A stretch of DNA of 64,000 nt from Acestrorhynchus altus. Its lineage: Eukaryota > Chordata > Actinopteri > Characiformes > Acestrorhynchidae. The stretch spans positions 3,501,056 to 3,565,055 of the forward strand of contig CM067524.1 of the NCBI GenBank assembly GCA_034509495.1. Reading direction: 5' to 3'. The translations under genes were made by a program, and so were the position numbers. Below the pieces are notes generated by a model. It had not been told where the DNA came from and did not search any database. It saw only the letters and a program-made list of their open reading frames with translations. Shown here one piece after another: positions 47,380 through 60,169 of this stretch (position 1 is its first letter; every line of letters begins with the position of its first letter).

Positions 47380-48299
47380 TGCCAGACAAACTACCAGTGA
47401 AGCGCTGCACTAATAATGTGCTGCAGTAATATGGACTCATTCTAATTGCTATTGGACCTCATTGTCGTCTGAGGCTGAGCTTCTCATCAGGCTCCCTTTG
47501 TTAACTGTAGGTTCTACCTTTATCACCGTTCCACCCTCCGCAATTAACTACTTATTATGGGCTGCAATTAAAGCAGAGCATCCATCACCACATCCGTCAG
47601 GTAGCCCACACAGTGTAATACGCAGAGTCTCAGCTTCTTCAGAATCCAATTACGAAACTTACAAACAAGGGGAGGTGCTGGACAGTCAGTCCCTCCAGGC
47701 ATATTCGATAGCTCAGTCCATTTCCGATCCTTTGTTTTTACCGCTGGGTTCTAGCAGAGTGTCCCCCGCTGTCCTCTAGGTGCCTTTAACAACTGTCTGA
47801 CCAAGTGAAACTCTAAAATGGTCATTTACAGGACAGCACCAGGGGTGTCGCCTGGCCTGGGCTTTCGGACGTTATAACGAGGCCTCCCCCAGGACCATGA
47901 CCACATTGCGGTTCTTGGTTCTGTATCAGAATTAGGACATGTCTAAAGGAAATAACATAGTCTAACAGTCCTAAATGTGTTGTTGACTAATCGGACATTC
48001 TTCAGTTCTACCGGTGAAGTCCTTACCACTGAGAGAACAATCCTGATTGGTCAGTTTGTCCCACATTTATCCTTTTTTCAGTGAAAAGTGAATAAGAGTA
48101 GCCCTGTAAGAGTGTGAGTTTAAACTCCAGCTTTATCACACGGAATAATAATCTAGGACGTATTTCCTCAGAGCTAGACGGCCCTCGGGGGTCCCCACAG
48201 GTCCTTCCTGAGCTAGGGATGAAAATATGAATAGAAGAACCTGTTTAAGCCTCTCAGCTGAACAGTTTAACATGTGACATGGTTTCATGACTCCGGCTG

Positions 48300-48300
<1 letters not shown>
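47380..48300. other. no gene recognised
   Basis: 47420-47620 is repeat-free with homeobox-like TAATT words (CTAATTGC, CAATTAAC, GCAATTAAAG). This is a possible conserved non-coding element, with no direct proof. Confidence 0.3.

Positions 48301-48302
<2 letters not shown>

Positions 48303-48350
<48 letters not shown>
48303..48350. repeat. (GT)n microsatellite
   Basis: About 23 GT units. Confidence 0.97.
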
Positions 48351-48351
<1 letters not shown>

Positions 48352-48709
48352 ATTTATATTGTTAATGGAAGTCAATTGGCTGAGCTGATTACCCAGAGGG
48401 GCTTATTAATTGTAGGTCTGCAGTGATGGGAGCACAGGCCCAGTTAGAACCTACCCAGTAGTGTATATCTATACATGTTCTCTGTTTTGAGAACATTCTC
48501 GTGTTCTCCGTACTACCTTTACACTTTACATTATGTTACGGTTCTAGATTTAGACTGGGATATAACTGTACCTTCCATAGAACGTCCATAAAAGCTTTTG
48601 ATCAGGATCATACCTATACTTTATATATACACCTATCTAGATCCCCTCTAGAACCTTTACATTTTGTAACATTTAGATGTTGGTTTCGGTCCATCTTGGG
48701 TGGTGAGCT

Positions 48710-48780
48710 GCTGAGGGGTCCCCAAGGCTGCTGAAGGGACCCCGAGGCTGCTGAAGGGACCCCTGAGGCTGCTTGCTGGG
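48710..48780. repeat. short CTGCTGAAGGGACCCC repeat
   Basis: Three to four imperfect copies of GGCTGCTGAAGGGACCCC. Confidence 0.8.
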
Positions 48781-49237
48781 AGGTTCTTGTTGGAGCTGGC
48801 TCAAGGTCAATTTCATCTTCTCTAAACTCCCCATCAGACTGTGAATTGACAGAAATTTGAAAAAACTTCTTATCTTCTCAAGGTTCTCTCTTCATCATCT
48901 CTAATCATCCAAGTTCAGAGCCACTCAGGTTAAGCTCTATTCCTTGAGTTTGCAGACTGGGGGCAGATTTGGGATCATGTTTGAGGTCAGTACAGTGTAA
49001 AATGTTTAAAGTCAGTGGTTCAACTCCAGAAGAAAATCCAGGTTCCTATTTTAAAGTAAAGTGATGTCAGTGGACGGATCTGCTCACTTTTTTTTCCTTT
49101 CTTTTCATGTCGGACTCAGTATTTCACTGTCAGTCTGGTCAAACTCGTCCTCGTCGGTGAGAACGTGGGTTTCGCTCCAGAACAGGTGGAAATTTAAACT
49201 GATTCTGGTTCCAGAAATAAAACAAATGAGACACATA

Positions 49238-49838
49238 TTCCACTGATCATTTATTTATGGAAGAAAATGGTTCAATATTTCATATCTGTGAGGGTAACAG
49301 CATGTGACCCTTTAGGACCAGCAGATCATTTTAAAGGTGGAATTAGAGTCAGGTGTTTTTAATCAGTGGTACGCAGTCAGGTGTCCTGTTTTATTTAAAG
49401 AACATCTATCAAAGTCTGATTTTCACAACACTTTTATGGAAGGGTAACATGCAGAACAAAGACGATTTCTGAGGAGCTCAGAAGAAGAGCTGTTGGTGTT
49501 CATCAGGCTGGAAAAGGTCTTGGAATTCACCGATCCACAGGCGGACAGACTGTGTACAAATGGAGGAGGTTCAGGACCATTATTGCCCTCTCCAGGAGTG
49601 CTCCACCAACAAAGATCACACCAAGAGCAAGGAGTGATAGTCCAACAGCTGACAAAGGAACCCAAAGGGAACTTCTAAGCAGTTAAAAAGCCTTTCTCAC
49701 ATTGGCTGATGTTAATGTTCATGAGTCCACCATCAGGAGAACGCTGAAGAACAAGATACTGAAAGCAGAGGGTCACGTGCTGTTACCCTCACAGATATGA
49801 AATTCTGGATCATTTTCCTCAGTAAATGATCAGTGTCA
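49238..49838 (+). mobile_element. non-autonomous Tc1-like element with about 70-bp TIRs
   Basis: The two ends are inverted copies: CACTGATCATTTATTTATGG onward on the left, and the reverse of CACTGATCATTTACTGAGGA on the right. Both continue into CATATCTGTGAGGGTAACAG. TA dinucleotides flank both ends (49236-49237 and 49839-49840), as expected for Tc1 insertion. Inside, plus-strand frames read ISEELRRRAVGVHQAGKGLG then QTVYKWRRF, the paired-like DNA-binding domain of a Tc1 transposase. The catalytic part is deleted. Confidence 0.85.
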
Positions 49839-50394
49839 TATTTCTGTCTCATTGGTTTGTCTTGTCCTCATCTATGCAGAAATCTGGACAGTTCTAAAGG
49901 CGTCTTCCGTAACTTTTCCAGTGACTTCATGAAAAGTAGTTCTTCATCTAATTCAGATCCCAATAAACCATCTCCTCTTCTACCAACTGCTGGATACAGT
50001 CTGATCTTTTCTCACCGCTCCACTCGTCAGACAGAACGTGTGGTGAGGTGTTTCACTGCAGGAGCGAAGCAGGTTTAAAGGAATTCATGTAGATGTAACA
50101 CAGTGTTAGATCTCCTTCCTTTCTTCCCACACTGCCATCTTTTCCTGAGCCTTGTGAGAGCGTTTCTCTCCTCAGCGACTTCCAACAACACCACGGATCC
50201 AAACACATGCTCCGACCCGTCACTCCCGTGGCACCAGCACTAAAGTGACAGGAGACGTGCAACGAGGGCCGAGCCCAAGGTACCTGAGGGCATCTGTCGA
50301 AACTGGTTAATCAGATGCTGCCAAGCAAAACCTCCTGTACAGCCCCCTCGCTGCGGAATGTGTGTTTGGGAGCTGTTTCATGCATCAGAGCACG

Positions 50395-50505
50395 AGCTGA
50401 AAGAGGGCTGGCAGAGGGAGGAGGGGAAGAGAGTGAGGCCTAAGCTGGAGGAGAGAGATGAGAGATGGAGGAGAGAAACGAGGAGATGGAGGAGAGAGAT
50501 TTGTA
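50395..50505. repeat. purine-rich GGAGGAGAGAGA tract
   Basis: Imperfect GATGGAGGAGAGAG units. No gene. Confidence 0.8.
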
Positions 50506-50559
50506 TAAGTGACTTTTATTTTGAGATGATGTGTTTATATTCATAACTTTCATTTTAAC

Positions 50560-51600
50560 CTGGTATGTTTGGTTTAGGGACTTTTATTTTGACAGTCTGT
50601 GTGTGATGTAGTGGTTGAGTGGAGCTCTGTGTTTTTTCCAGTCCACACTAAAAGTGAACTTTTACTTTTAAATGAGTTGCCAAGGAAGTAGGTCATCGGT
50701 TTCAGTCGAATAAAGCTCAATTCGGAAGACGTTAGTCTACATCGGGAGTCTCCCAGAGTTCCTCAGTGACCTTAGTCCTGTGTGAATGTACATGGACCGA
50801 CGTGATGCATCCCCACCAATTTCCAGCGATAATTGAAATGTCCCCCCAATAATTTGATTGATGTGTCCCCACCATGTCACCTCGGCACAGCATTTCGGCA
50901 CAAATTCTGTCACGGGTTGTGTGCGAGAGTGCGTACAGGTCATACATTTCAGAGATGTCCTGTAGTAAATGTACATTACTCCACCTGCCCGGGTAAAATG
51001 AGTCCCATCCCAATAGGGCTTGAGATGTTTAGTCGTTGCACCCTTAGACACTGGACGTGTTCCGACTGATTATCACTTTAAATCCCATTTGGATCTGTGA
51101 ACCAGGCAAACAGGTAGATAACGAGTCCGCAGAGTAGTGGACATCCCTCCGGTCCTTCCCTCTGACAGGGCAGGCTCTAGGCTTGCTAGTGTGTAAGCTG
51201 GGTAATGAGAGACAGTATGGGTAATCAGAAACCCATTAATCGGCATGGGACATCTGCCGGAAACTCCCCGTCCCCCACCGTCCTGGTGTTTGCTATTTTT
51301 CACCCGCAGTAACTCAGTCGCTGAGAAGAATTGCAATGTGATGGTCATCTCAGTCCTAGTCCCAGGCGGTGGTGGACGCTGAGTGAATCTGCCGCTGTAA
51401 TCAGCGGCTCAAAGGCCTCTCTCCGTGTCACTTTATTGATCTGACACTCTGCAATATTCCTGCTCTGCTGCCGTACGAATGGAAACTATTTTAAAGTCAT
51501 GATGTTTGGTCTCCGGCAGCTTCCCTGATCTGCTTCTATGGGCCTCCAGGGGCTGAGAACAAATGCAGCCCAATTTCAGTCCATAATAAAAGAAGTAGTG
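50560..51600. other. no gene recognised
   Basis: 50730-51010 holds an open minus-strand frame of about 93 codons with no family I recognise. Confidence 0.3.
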
Positions 51601-51604
51601 GACA

Positions 51605-51800
51605 AAGATTATCAGTGCATGACTGTCCTTCATGGCGAGTGCTGTGCTATTGATCACAAGGCTGTGAGTTTAATCTCCGTGTATGCAAAAGTGACACTTG
51701 TGCTCTGGGGCAAGGCATTTAACCCTCTCTGCTCCAGGGGTTGTTGTAACTGGCTGACCCTGACCTCTGACCTTGGCATTCCATTAAAAAACAACAAAAG
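51605..51800 (+). mobile_element. tRNA-derived SINE-like fragment
   Basis: AAGGCTGTGAGTTTAATCTC (degenerate B box) is followed by CTCTGGGGCAAGGCATTTAA, CCCTCTCTGCTCCAGGGG and TGGCTGACCCTGACCTCTGA, the standard body of a fish tRNA-type SINE. It belongs to a related but different subfamily from that at 16550. Confidence 0.7.
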
Positions 51801-51999
51801 CACTGGGAAACTGTCACATTGCTGGAACATTGCTGTGAGGATGTACTGGATAAGGTACCAGAGTTAGGGTTAGAGAGAACACAGTTCCACTGCTCCACAG
51901 CTCTGCTATTCGACATGGTGCCAGTAGGTTCATGTTTGTTCATCTGCACCAGAGAGTCCTATTCTATTGGCAGTATTTCTACAAAGAGCTCCCGTATGA

Positions 52000-53020
52000 C
52001 CAGAGGAGCTGCTTGTAAAGCAGAAACCTGATTGCCGCCTGAATTCTGTAGACACAGAGTTTCCTGTGATCTGATTACTCAAGTGCATCTAAATGTGTTG
52101 ATTAAATTTTCTGCTGCTATCAAACGATCGAGTGAATGCAAACGTGCTCACTGACCATGTCCTAAGCCCAGCCTGAAACCTAATGTTTTGTCCAGTCCTG
52201 ATGTGCTGGACAGCAGTCGTCCAGTCAGTGTGTCGCAGTGTTGGGCCCGAGCTTGTCCTGAAGCCTGATTTATTGTAATAAATCCAGCTGTGGTTAAAAA
52301 AACGAATCCCCGTGAGGCGATTAAGTCCAATTAAACAGCATTAAGTCAACGGAATCAGTTTGACGCGGCACTAATGAAACAAAGGAACGTACGAAAATAA
52401 GACTCAGATCAAAGTCTCTGAAGGTCTCAGTGGTCTTTACTATCCTGATAACAAAGCAGGACGACGCCGTTCCACATTTAGTTGAAATAATAAAAAATGA
52501 TCAGAAATCATGTCCTTGTTTTTTTCCGGGCCTGAGGTTAATTTGGCAGTTTGAGGTCTTTCACAGCGTCCCCTGAAAGAGTTATAGATCTAATTTACGG
52601 CAAAGGGAGCATAATTGGCTGTCACAAGGACAGATTAGATGATAGCTGAGTGCAGTGAATGGCCGGGTCAGCAGAAGAAGTGCAAAGCTCAGCAAAGGCC
52701 TAAAGCTAACAGGACACTAATTATACAGCGTAATGGAATGGAATGATCTTCCACGGCCCCTCTGTTACCAAGCCGTGAATATCAGAGCTTTTCCGATTCG
52801 TTTACGGAATATTTAGCTGTGATCCCTTTGCCGCTGTCATGATCTCAGCATTGCTGCACTTTCTCGTTTAAACTCTCATAAAACTTGAACAGGAGGCCGT
52901 GTCCCGAACGTGCGGTGGAGTATGGACTGTGCTCTCCAGTAGAATCTCCTGTGCTCTTCATTAATTCAAAAAATCTTTAAAACGATTAAAGGAAAGATTA
53001 CGGAAAATGGGAGACGAGAT
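52000..53020. other. no gene; repeat-poor unique sequence
   Basis: No coding similarity and no transposons. 52550-52770 (AATTTACGGCAAAGGGAGCA, CATAATTGGCTGTCAC) has the look of conserved non-coding DNA, by impression only. Confidence 0.3.
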
Positions 53021-53034
53021 TGAAACTACTGTAT

Positions 53035-53130
53035 AGACCAATCAACATTGTGACCACGTCCTGGTTTCTCCTCCATCCTATGAGCTCCTCTGACCACACA
53101 GGTGCACTTTGTAGTTCATCTGTAGAACAC
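53035..53130 (+). mobile_element. MITE end fragment
   Basis: CCAATCAACATTGTGACCAC, then ATGAGCTCCTCTGACCACAC and CACTTTGTAGTTCATCTGT, the left end of the palindromic family seen at 60715. Confidence 0.55.
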
Positions 53131-54157
53131 AATCGTGTGCTGTAAATGCTCGGCTCATAATTCCAGAAACATGAAATTGCTCAGTCGAAAGTGTCCAAAA
53201 TGTGGCAAACGTGTCTGCAGAAGGCAGGTGGAGGGTGGCAGAGGGTGATGGAGGCTCCAGCCATACAGAGTAGCAGATTCCTTGAAGTGGCTTTGCAGCT
53301 TTTTAACCACACATGAAAGTAAAAGGCCTGTTTGTGTGGAAGGAGTGGAGGGGGCAGAGTGTGAAGATGACCATGATCAACGGCTCTCCCCCTCACTCCC
53401 TCCTCATGCAGTTCGTGAGCAAACTGCCAATTAGCTGTTGCATGGAAGGGTTGTGGATTGTGCACAGCAAAGCCATGGACCTCAAAGTACAATAAGCTGG
53501 AGGGTACTCTTGGTGAAGACGTCAGTGTGGAGTACCTTAAGGGTTGGATGTGTTTAAAAATTCCATCAGGTCTTGTTGAGGAGGAGGAGATTTGATTTAT
53601 TCAACTTTCTTTTGTGTGTTGCAGGATGGAACACCTTGCAACCTCCAGGTCGTGTCTGCAAGTGAACTTCAAAATATCTAGAGGCTACAATCTCCTGACT
53701 CCCAGCATGCCCAGGCGTAATGTGATTGCTCTTTTTAATCAGCTTGACAGCAGCTGGAGCTCCGGCAGCTCTTGGTCGCTGGTGGACTAAAATGTGGAAC
53801 CGTAAATCTTGAAAACAGTCCGGTGACTGCATTTGTATGGAATTCGATGATGAAAGTTGAGAAAATATTCAAACATAGCCATGCTTTAGTGAAAGGATAC
53901 CAAGTTGTCCAGTGACCGATGCTGAAACCCGTGTAAAATACCTCACAATTAAGTCATTTTTAAAATGGAACTTGATGCATAGCAGCCCTTACTGGCTGGA
54001 ACTGACTGGGGCATTAGGGTTGCCTTGCCTAAGGGAACCATGGTGGGCTGATCTCCTTAGGATCCTGCTCATTCTGACTTCCTGTCACTTGACTAACTTG
54101 AAACCTGAACACCTTGTTCAGGAATAAAAGCAAAATTGCAGTCCTGTGACCACCAGC

Positions 54158-54865
54158 ATGCCCCAGCTCAACATTACCACTCTGTCCTCAAATTTTACTG
54201 GTGTGCCAGAGTCGGGCAATCTGTACCGTCCATTTTCTGTCTTCAGCGTCCTCACACTCACGCTGCTAGCCATGCTTGTGGTGGCCACATTTGTGTGGAA
54301 CCTCCTAGTCCTGGTTACAATCCTGAGGGTTCGGACATTTCACCGTGTTCCCCACAACTTGGTGGCCTCCATGGCCATCTCAGATGTGATGGTGGCTGGT
54401 CTGGTGATGCCTCTCAGTCTGGTTCGGGAGCTTTACGGCCGGCGTTGGATCCTAGGCCGGATCCTGTGTCAGGTGTGGATCTCTTGCGATGTCCTCTGCT
54501 GCACGGCCAGCATCTGGAACGTGACAGCCATAGCCCTGGACCGCTATTGGTCCATCACGCGACACCTGGAGTACACCCTCAAGACCCGAAAAAGGATCTC
54601 CAATGTGATGATCGGACTAACGTGGCTCCTCTCCTCCGTCATCTCCCTCTCACCGCTTTTTGGCTGGGGAGAGACATACTCTGAGGAGTCCCTGGCTTGC
54701 CAGGTGAGCCAAGAACCTTCATACACAGTCTTCTCTACGTTCGGGGCCTTCTACCTACCTCTGTGTGTGGTGCTCTTTGTTTACTGGAAGATCTACAAAG
54801 CTGCCAAGTTTCGCATAGGATCCCGCAAGACCAACACCATCATGCCCATGGCGGAGGTCATTGAG
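54158..54865 (+). CDS. htr5a: 5-hydroxytryptamine receptor 5A-like, first coding exon (partial gene)
   Basis: 236 codons from ATG at 54158, closed by donor GTAAGA at 54866. This is a class A amine receptor: N-glycosylation sites NIT and NFT at residues 5 and 12, TM1 with N48, RVRTFHRVPHNLVASMAISD with D76 in TM2, C104 (disulphide partner of C181), amine-binding D111, DRYW at 128-131, and TM5 with FYLPLCVVLFVYWKIYKAAK. This closely resembles vertebrate HTR5A, including ILRVRTFHRVPHNLVAS, FGWGETYSEE and the exon end after AEVIE (human EAVEV). The family couples to Gi/o in neuronal membranes. The usual second exon (TM6-TM7) is not present up to 64000, so the intron exceeds 9.1 kb. In-frame GTG at 54146 is not a credible start. 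It could be either teleost htr5a paralogue. Confidence 0.93.
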
Positions 54866-55629
54866 GTAAGAGAAACAGGTTAGCAGTAGATCCCTAAAAC
54901 TCACGTTTGCTGCATTTCTTCTGACCTTACATGTGCAGAAGCTGATCAGACAGAACTCATCACCTGTTGTCCACTGAGTTTTGTCCGTAGTTTAGTCCAT
55001 GTTTAAATCAATGTAGTGTGTCGGGAAAGATTTTGTTCAACAAGACTCCTAAATCCTAAGACTCTTAAGACCAACCCTATATACCCATGGTTTCCTCACT
55101 GTGATGAATGATCAGTGAGTAATTCATCTCAGAAAATGTGTTCACTGCTCTGTCCATGTGTACATGCTGGCCTTGACGTCTGAAGGTTCTGTCATCATTT
55201 TATATCTTGTGCAAAATATATCTTGACATATGGATATTTAGGATGCATCGTCCAGCCCTACTATAAAGTTTCTTTACATTGCCGTGGAAACACTGTTCAC
55301 CCACACATTCCTGATCAGTCTCAGAAGTGAAATTTTGCCAAGCATGAACTAGAGTGTTATAAAGCCCCGCAGCACTGCTGGAGCAGTGATGGAGCTCTAT
55401 CCAGTACCTCTGGGATCAGTTGGAGTAGTAAAACTAATCGCGCAACTTCAGTATCAAAGCTCACTGATGCTCTCACTCTCGGGGGACTGAATGCACTCAA
55501 ATTCTTCGTACAGCAATGTTCCAACATCTAGTGTAACAGTCTTCTCTTCTTCCCTGAAGGGAAGGGGGATTTTTGGAGAAACGCTGGAGGAGCAGGTATG
55601 ATTCTGTATATTGTGATACTGTAAACAAG

Positions 55630-55780
55630 ATGAAACACCAATCAGCCACAACATACTTATTTATCCTACAGACTACACATCTGTTTCTCTGCAGACTTTA
55701 TTGTCCTCCTTTCACCCTGATCTTCAATGATCAGGACCCCACAGGACCACCACAGAGCAGCTATAATAGCAACTCGAGCA
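55630..55780 (+). mobile_element. MITE arm fragment
   Basis: CACCAATCAGCCACAACATA through TTTCACCCTGATCTTCAATG to GACCACCACAGAGCAGC, one arm of the palindromic family. Confidence 0.65.
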
Positions 55781-56251
55781 GCATTAGGAATAATCATTCA
55801 ATAATCAGAATCGAGGTAATATGTTCAATTAATCCTGATACTGATTTGAGGTCATATCGACCAGCACTACCGTGGCATTGTCTGAACAGCAAGGTCTGGT
55901 TTCCAGGAGATTGATGAAGCCTGGTCTAGGCTACTAGTTCCTTTACAATGCTGGTGAATGGAATAAGGTGTCGCCATGACTACAACACTAATAGTCATTT
56001 ATTTACTATTGAAACCCACCAGTGAAGTTTTATAGGGAGTGTTGATTGTAAAAATGTTGAAATATTAAAAATAGCTTCACAACAGGAATTCAAAAGCCTG
56101 TCGAAAAAATGGCAATTATTTGGGGCCAAAGCACTTTGATAAGGAAATCCAAAGCAGTGCAAGATGAAAGGAGTGGGAGTGACGTGAAAGAATGTTGAGG
56201 AAAAAGGAATTTTTGTACAAATCAAACCTCGACAGAAACCTCTCAGCGGGT

Positions 56252-56278
56252 GATACACACACACACACACACACCCCC
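56252..56278. repeat. (AC)n microsatellite
   Basis: About 10 AC units followed by a short C run. Confidence 0.9.
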
Positions 56279-56864
56279 CGACAGTTTTAATTGGACCATC
56301 TGATCCAGTGCGGCATGTCTGATATGTTTCCAATACAAACCGCGACTCATTTAATTTTCATTAGTGTCCTCTGACTGTTTGCCGCTTTTGGTCATAAATC
56401 ATTATAAAATGATTATGGCACGCAGGCCTCTAACCATCCACACATGATGAGTGCAGGCGGTCTTATCTTGAAGCACCCGTGCTACAGAAGCTTACGTCCC
56501 ACTCCCACCGCGAGACGGTTAACTGCTGATCGTACTCTGGTGGGAGAGCAGAGAGCATAAATAATTACTGGCTTTGTTTTGCTTCAGAGAATCCATAACA
56601 CACACCATTGTGCTGAAAACAGTGGCCTTGACCAGTTCAGAGCTCATCTGAACCAACAGAGCCAGCATTTTGATAATAATTTGATTAGAGTTTATTATAA
56701 TGATTAAATTAACATACATTCTATTCAAAACATTCTGTATGATTTTTGTTATTAATGTATCAATGTATTCTGTCATTTGAACACTGTGTGGACACAGAAA
56801 GAGAGCAAACAGCCCCTCCCCTTGCATTTTCCTCTATAATCCAATATCTGGGTCAGTGATGTCA

Positions 56865-57125
56865 TCAGCCCCGCCCCTTTCTCTGATCAGTCAGAGTCTG
56901 TATGCAGGTTGAGCATCAGCCACGCCCCCTCTCTCTGATCAGTCAGAGTCTGTATGCAGGTTGAGCATCAGCCCCACCCCCTCTCTCTGATCAGTCAGAG
57001 TCTGTATGCAGGTTGATCATGTTCACGTGGACAGAGCAGTAAACATGCACTGGAAGCTCCTTTGGTATTTAAACTGGGATTTAATTCAGTTGGAAACGAG
57101 GGAATGTTAGCTGTTTAAGGTGGAT
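56865..57125 (+). repeat. dispersed minisatellite element, three-copy allele
   Basis: Three 51-bp units (CTGATCAGTCAGAGTCTGTA, TGCAGGTTGAGCATCAGCC) are followed by the single-copy flank GTTCACGTGGACAGAGCAGT and TTTAAACTGGGATTTAATTC. It has the same structure as 9060-9912, in reverse. Confidence 0.9.
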
Positions 57126-57659
57126 TACTCACTTTTATGACATCACACATCGGAGTAACCCTCCCACTATCCCCCCAGTGGGCTTTGGTGGTATTACAAG
57201 TGGTTTGTTATAATGTGTAGACATTTCACCAAACATATTTTTATATATAATTATGTTAATAAATGAGAAAAATCAATAAAACATTTCTTCTGCTTCTTGG
57301 TTAATCTCACACTGGGTCAGAGTTCAGCGTCACAATGATAAACATTGATCGAAAAAGAGGTTTTAGTCTGGTCCTATCCCTCACCTGTATTTCAGAGTGG
57401 GGATTGGGTGTAATTGGAAGAGATCCAATTACAGACAAGCACATGCTTCCTTGAGTACATGTGAAGCCCACCACCGCCTCTTTATGAACCGCCGCGACCG
57501 CATCATTACCGGCCGCCAACATGCTCGGAATGTCTTATATGGAATTTTAATGATGGTGAAAAGGTTTTCTTTGGGGACTTTATGCTGCACAATGCCTTGC
57601 ATATCATATACATATCCCTCCACCGTTGTAATGATATGCTTTTTTAAAACATATTTTGG

Positions 57660-57730
57660 AGCCAAAATCGGAATCGGAATCAGAATGACTTTATTAATCC
57701 CAGAGGGAAATTGCAAATTGGAAATTGCAA
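57660..57730 (+). mobile_element. LINE 3' tail
   Basis: AATCAGAATGACTTTATTAA then TCCCAGAGGGAAATTGCAAA, the common 3' end of fish LINEs. Confidence 0.55.
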
Positions 57731-58649
57731 AATCTCCAGCAGTCAGGAATCAGGCAGTGTATTCATAAGCATTTGGTATAATAACTTTCAGAGGGAGCTT
57801 TTAGAGGTTTAGACGTCTCTTCCCATTTACCACCAGTGTCACGTTTCAATTGAATTCTATTTATAAAACTCATTTATAGACACGAGCTTTACATAAAAAG
57901 AGAATTAACACACAACAAACAGAACACTTCAGCTCTTATCAAAGGCCAAGGAGTGTGGGCCGAATCTGGACCGCGGAGCAGCCGTCAGGAGCAGCTGAGA
58001 ACATGATCTTAGGGCTCTAGTGGCCTCATAGTAACAAAGCATACCCTTGATGTAAGAAGGAGCTTAATAAACAGTTAATAACACTTTGATCTCCATCCTA
58101 AGATGCTCAGGCAGCCAAAGTAAGAATGTAAAAATGGGGGCGATATGATGCCTTTGCTTTGTGCCCACTGGAAGACGGGCTGGGTAGGTCTGGTAGCTCC
58201 AGTGCAAAACTGAAGAAGTGAACGTGAAGTGAAGCATTTCGTCCGTTTAAAGACGAACGCAGTGTGTTACAGCAGTGATCCTCCTCCTGGTGCTGCGTGT
58301 CCATGTCAGACACTGTGGGCTACAAGGAAAACACTCTTATCAAGAAACCCTGAGCTATAACGTTCCTAATGGATTACCAGAAGGCAGGACTGTCTGCAGG
58401 TGTAAATACCCTACACCACCGTGTTCCAGCACTCAGAGGACCAAGATCCAATCTGTAGGGTTTGCTTCGGTTGGCTACCAACAGGGTGTAGAGCCACAAA
58501 ACACTAGTTCAAATCATCTGATAACGTTTCAATTACAGCACCAAACACATTTTCAATCAGACAAGGCATCTTATGAAACATTCCTGCATACGGAAGAACG
58601 GGCAGCTGCGTGGTTTAGTCTGGATTACCTTATAGAATGAAAATATCTC

Positions 58650-58930
58650 ATTACCTCAAATGAGTCTCATCCTTAAAAGAGATGCACTTCCGTAGATTTT
58701 AATACACAATAACTTTTTTTGATGAATTGAACAAGAACTTGATGCAGTCAAGCTGATGGTTTGATGTTCTGCTGAAGACCTGAGGTAGTCCTCCTTTTTC
58801 ATCATTTCAACTACTGTACCAGTTCCACTGGAAGAAAAACAGCCCCAAAGTACGATGTTCCCACCACCATGCTTAACAGCTGGTTCAGCGTACACCGTAT
58901 GGGCAGCAGTACAGTCTAACATCTAAAATT
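58650..58930 (-). mobile_element. Tc1-like transposase fragment
   Basis: The minus strand reads AVKHGGGNIVLWGCFSSSGT followed by GTVVEMMKKEDYLR, the GGGSIMLWGCFS block and downstream part of Tc1 transposase. It is disrupted shortly after. Confidence 0.85.
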
Positions 58931-59889
58931 TCACAATTATGTGAAACATTTACGAAAACAAATGGAAACACAGCCGTGGAAGGTGTTAATTGGGAAAGTG
59001 GAGCTTAAGCAGAAAATGCTTTAGTGCTTTCGTTTCTGGAGGGGGAGGCGTACTTGAGCTGGATGACACTAGTGTAACTGGAGTAGGCGTTTTCACAATG
59101 TCCTGATTACGCTTTCACCAGGGCAAGTGCTAAAGGACCAAGGGGAGCTTGTTGTGTAGGCCCTGAGTGCTGCACCAGAAAATCAATAAGAGTAGAGCGT
59201 AACGGATCATACCCCGAATGGGCCTCCAATCACGCCGTAATCCCCTCCGTATCTGACTGTATCGTAGGTGAACGATTTCTACTCAGATCACTTAAACGAG
59301 CCTGCAATGATCACGAGGGGAGGTTTCAAACGAGATCGTATATATAATTAAAGGGTGCCGCCGGCTCGCCGGTAACCCTGCAATCACCAAATTAAACACC
59401 CTGTGTGGGAATTATGGGTAATACAGAGTCCGACAGATGTGTTCGTGTGAATATGGGATAATGGCCCCTCTGAGTGAGCGAACACGCAGTAAAAATAGAT
59501 CATTTGCAAACCGGTGATTCAGTAACATCAGATATGTTGACAAGCTTCCTGCATAGTTCGATAACTCACTAATAGGTGGCAAGTCAGGTTACCGTGGCAA
59601 CGGCCCCCAGTAATGGTTAAGAACTCAATTGTTTACTGACAGTTAAAAAAACACACTTCTTCATTTATTGATTCGTTTCATACTGGGTGAACTGGGACTG
59701 AAATGGGGATCCAGTAAAAGACATCCTCAAGCCTCGACATCAGGGTCCAGACTTTGGACTAAACGGTTTCGGGCCTCAGAACCCAAATGAATTGAAGCTC
59801 ATTTTGGTTTCTTATTCAGTTTTCTCTTCCCAGTCCAAACTTCCAGACAGATACATACTGTTGCTACGTGAGTACTACCTTGAAAGCGG

Positions 59890-60125
59890 GTGGTATTGCA
59901 AGGTGGTTGCTATGGGTTTGACTGTAGTGGTTGCTATAGTGGTTAGGTTAGTGCTGGGTGGTTGTTTGTGTTGTTGTCCCATAGTGTTGGAAGATGGTTG
60001 CTATGGTGTTTCTGCGTGGTTGCTGTGCTCTCCCAGGTGGTTGCTGTGGTGTTCTTAATGGCATGCTATGTTGTTAAGGTGTTGCTATGTTATCTAAGAT
60101 GTTAGGGTGGTTGCTGTGGTTTCAG
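59890..60125. repeat. GGTGGTTGCTATGGT-type repeat
   Basis: More than ten imperfect copies of a GGTTGCTATGG/GGTGGTTGCTGTGGTG motif. Confidence 0.85.
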
Positions 60126-60169
60126 AGAAGTATAGGACAGTAAGTGGCAGTGAAACGGCTGTAGAGATT

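Noticed and set aside
54146..54157. Upstream GTG start for the receptor
   Set aside because: Vertebrate genes rarely start at GTG; the in-frame ATG at 54158 fits the family's short N-terminus.
54136..54684. 182-codon overlapping frame
   Set aside because: A shadow of the htr5a exon in another frame, with no similarity of its own.
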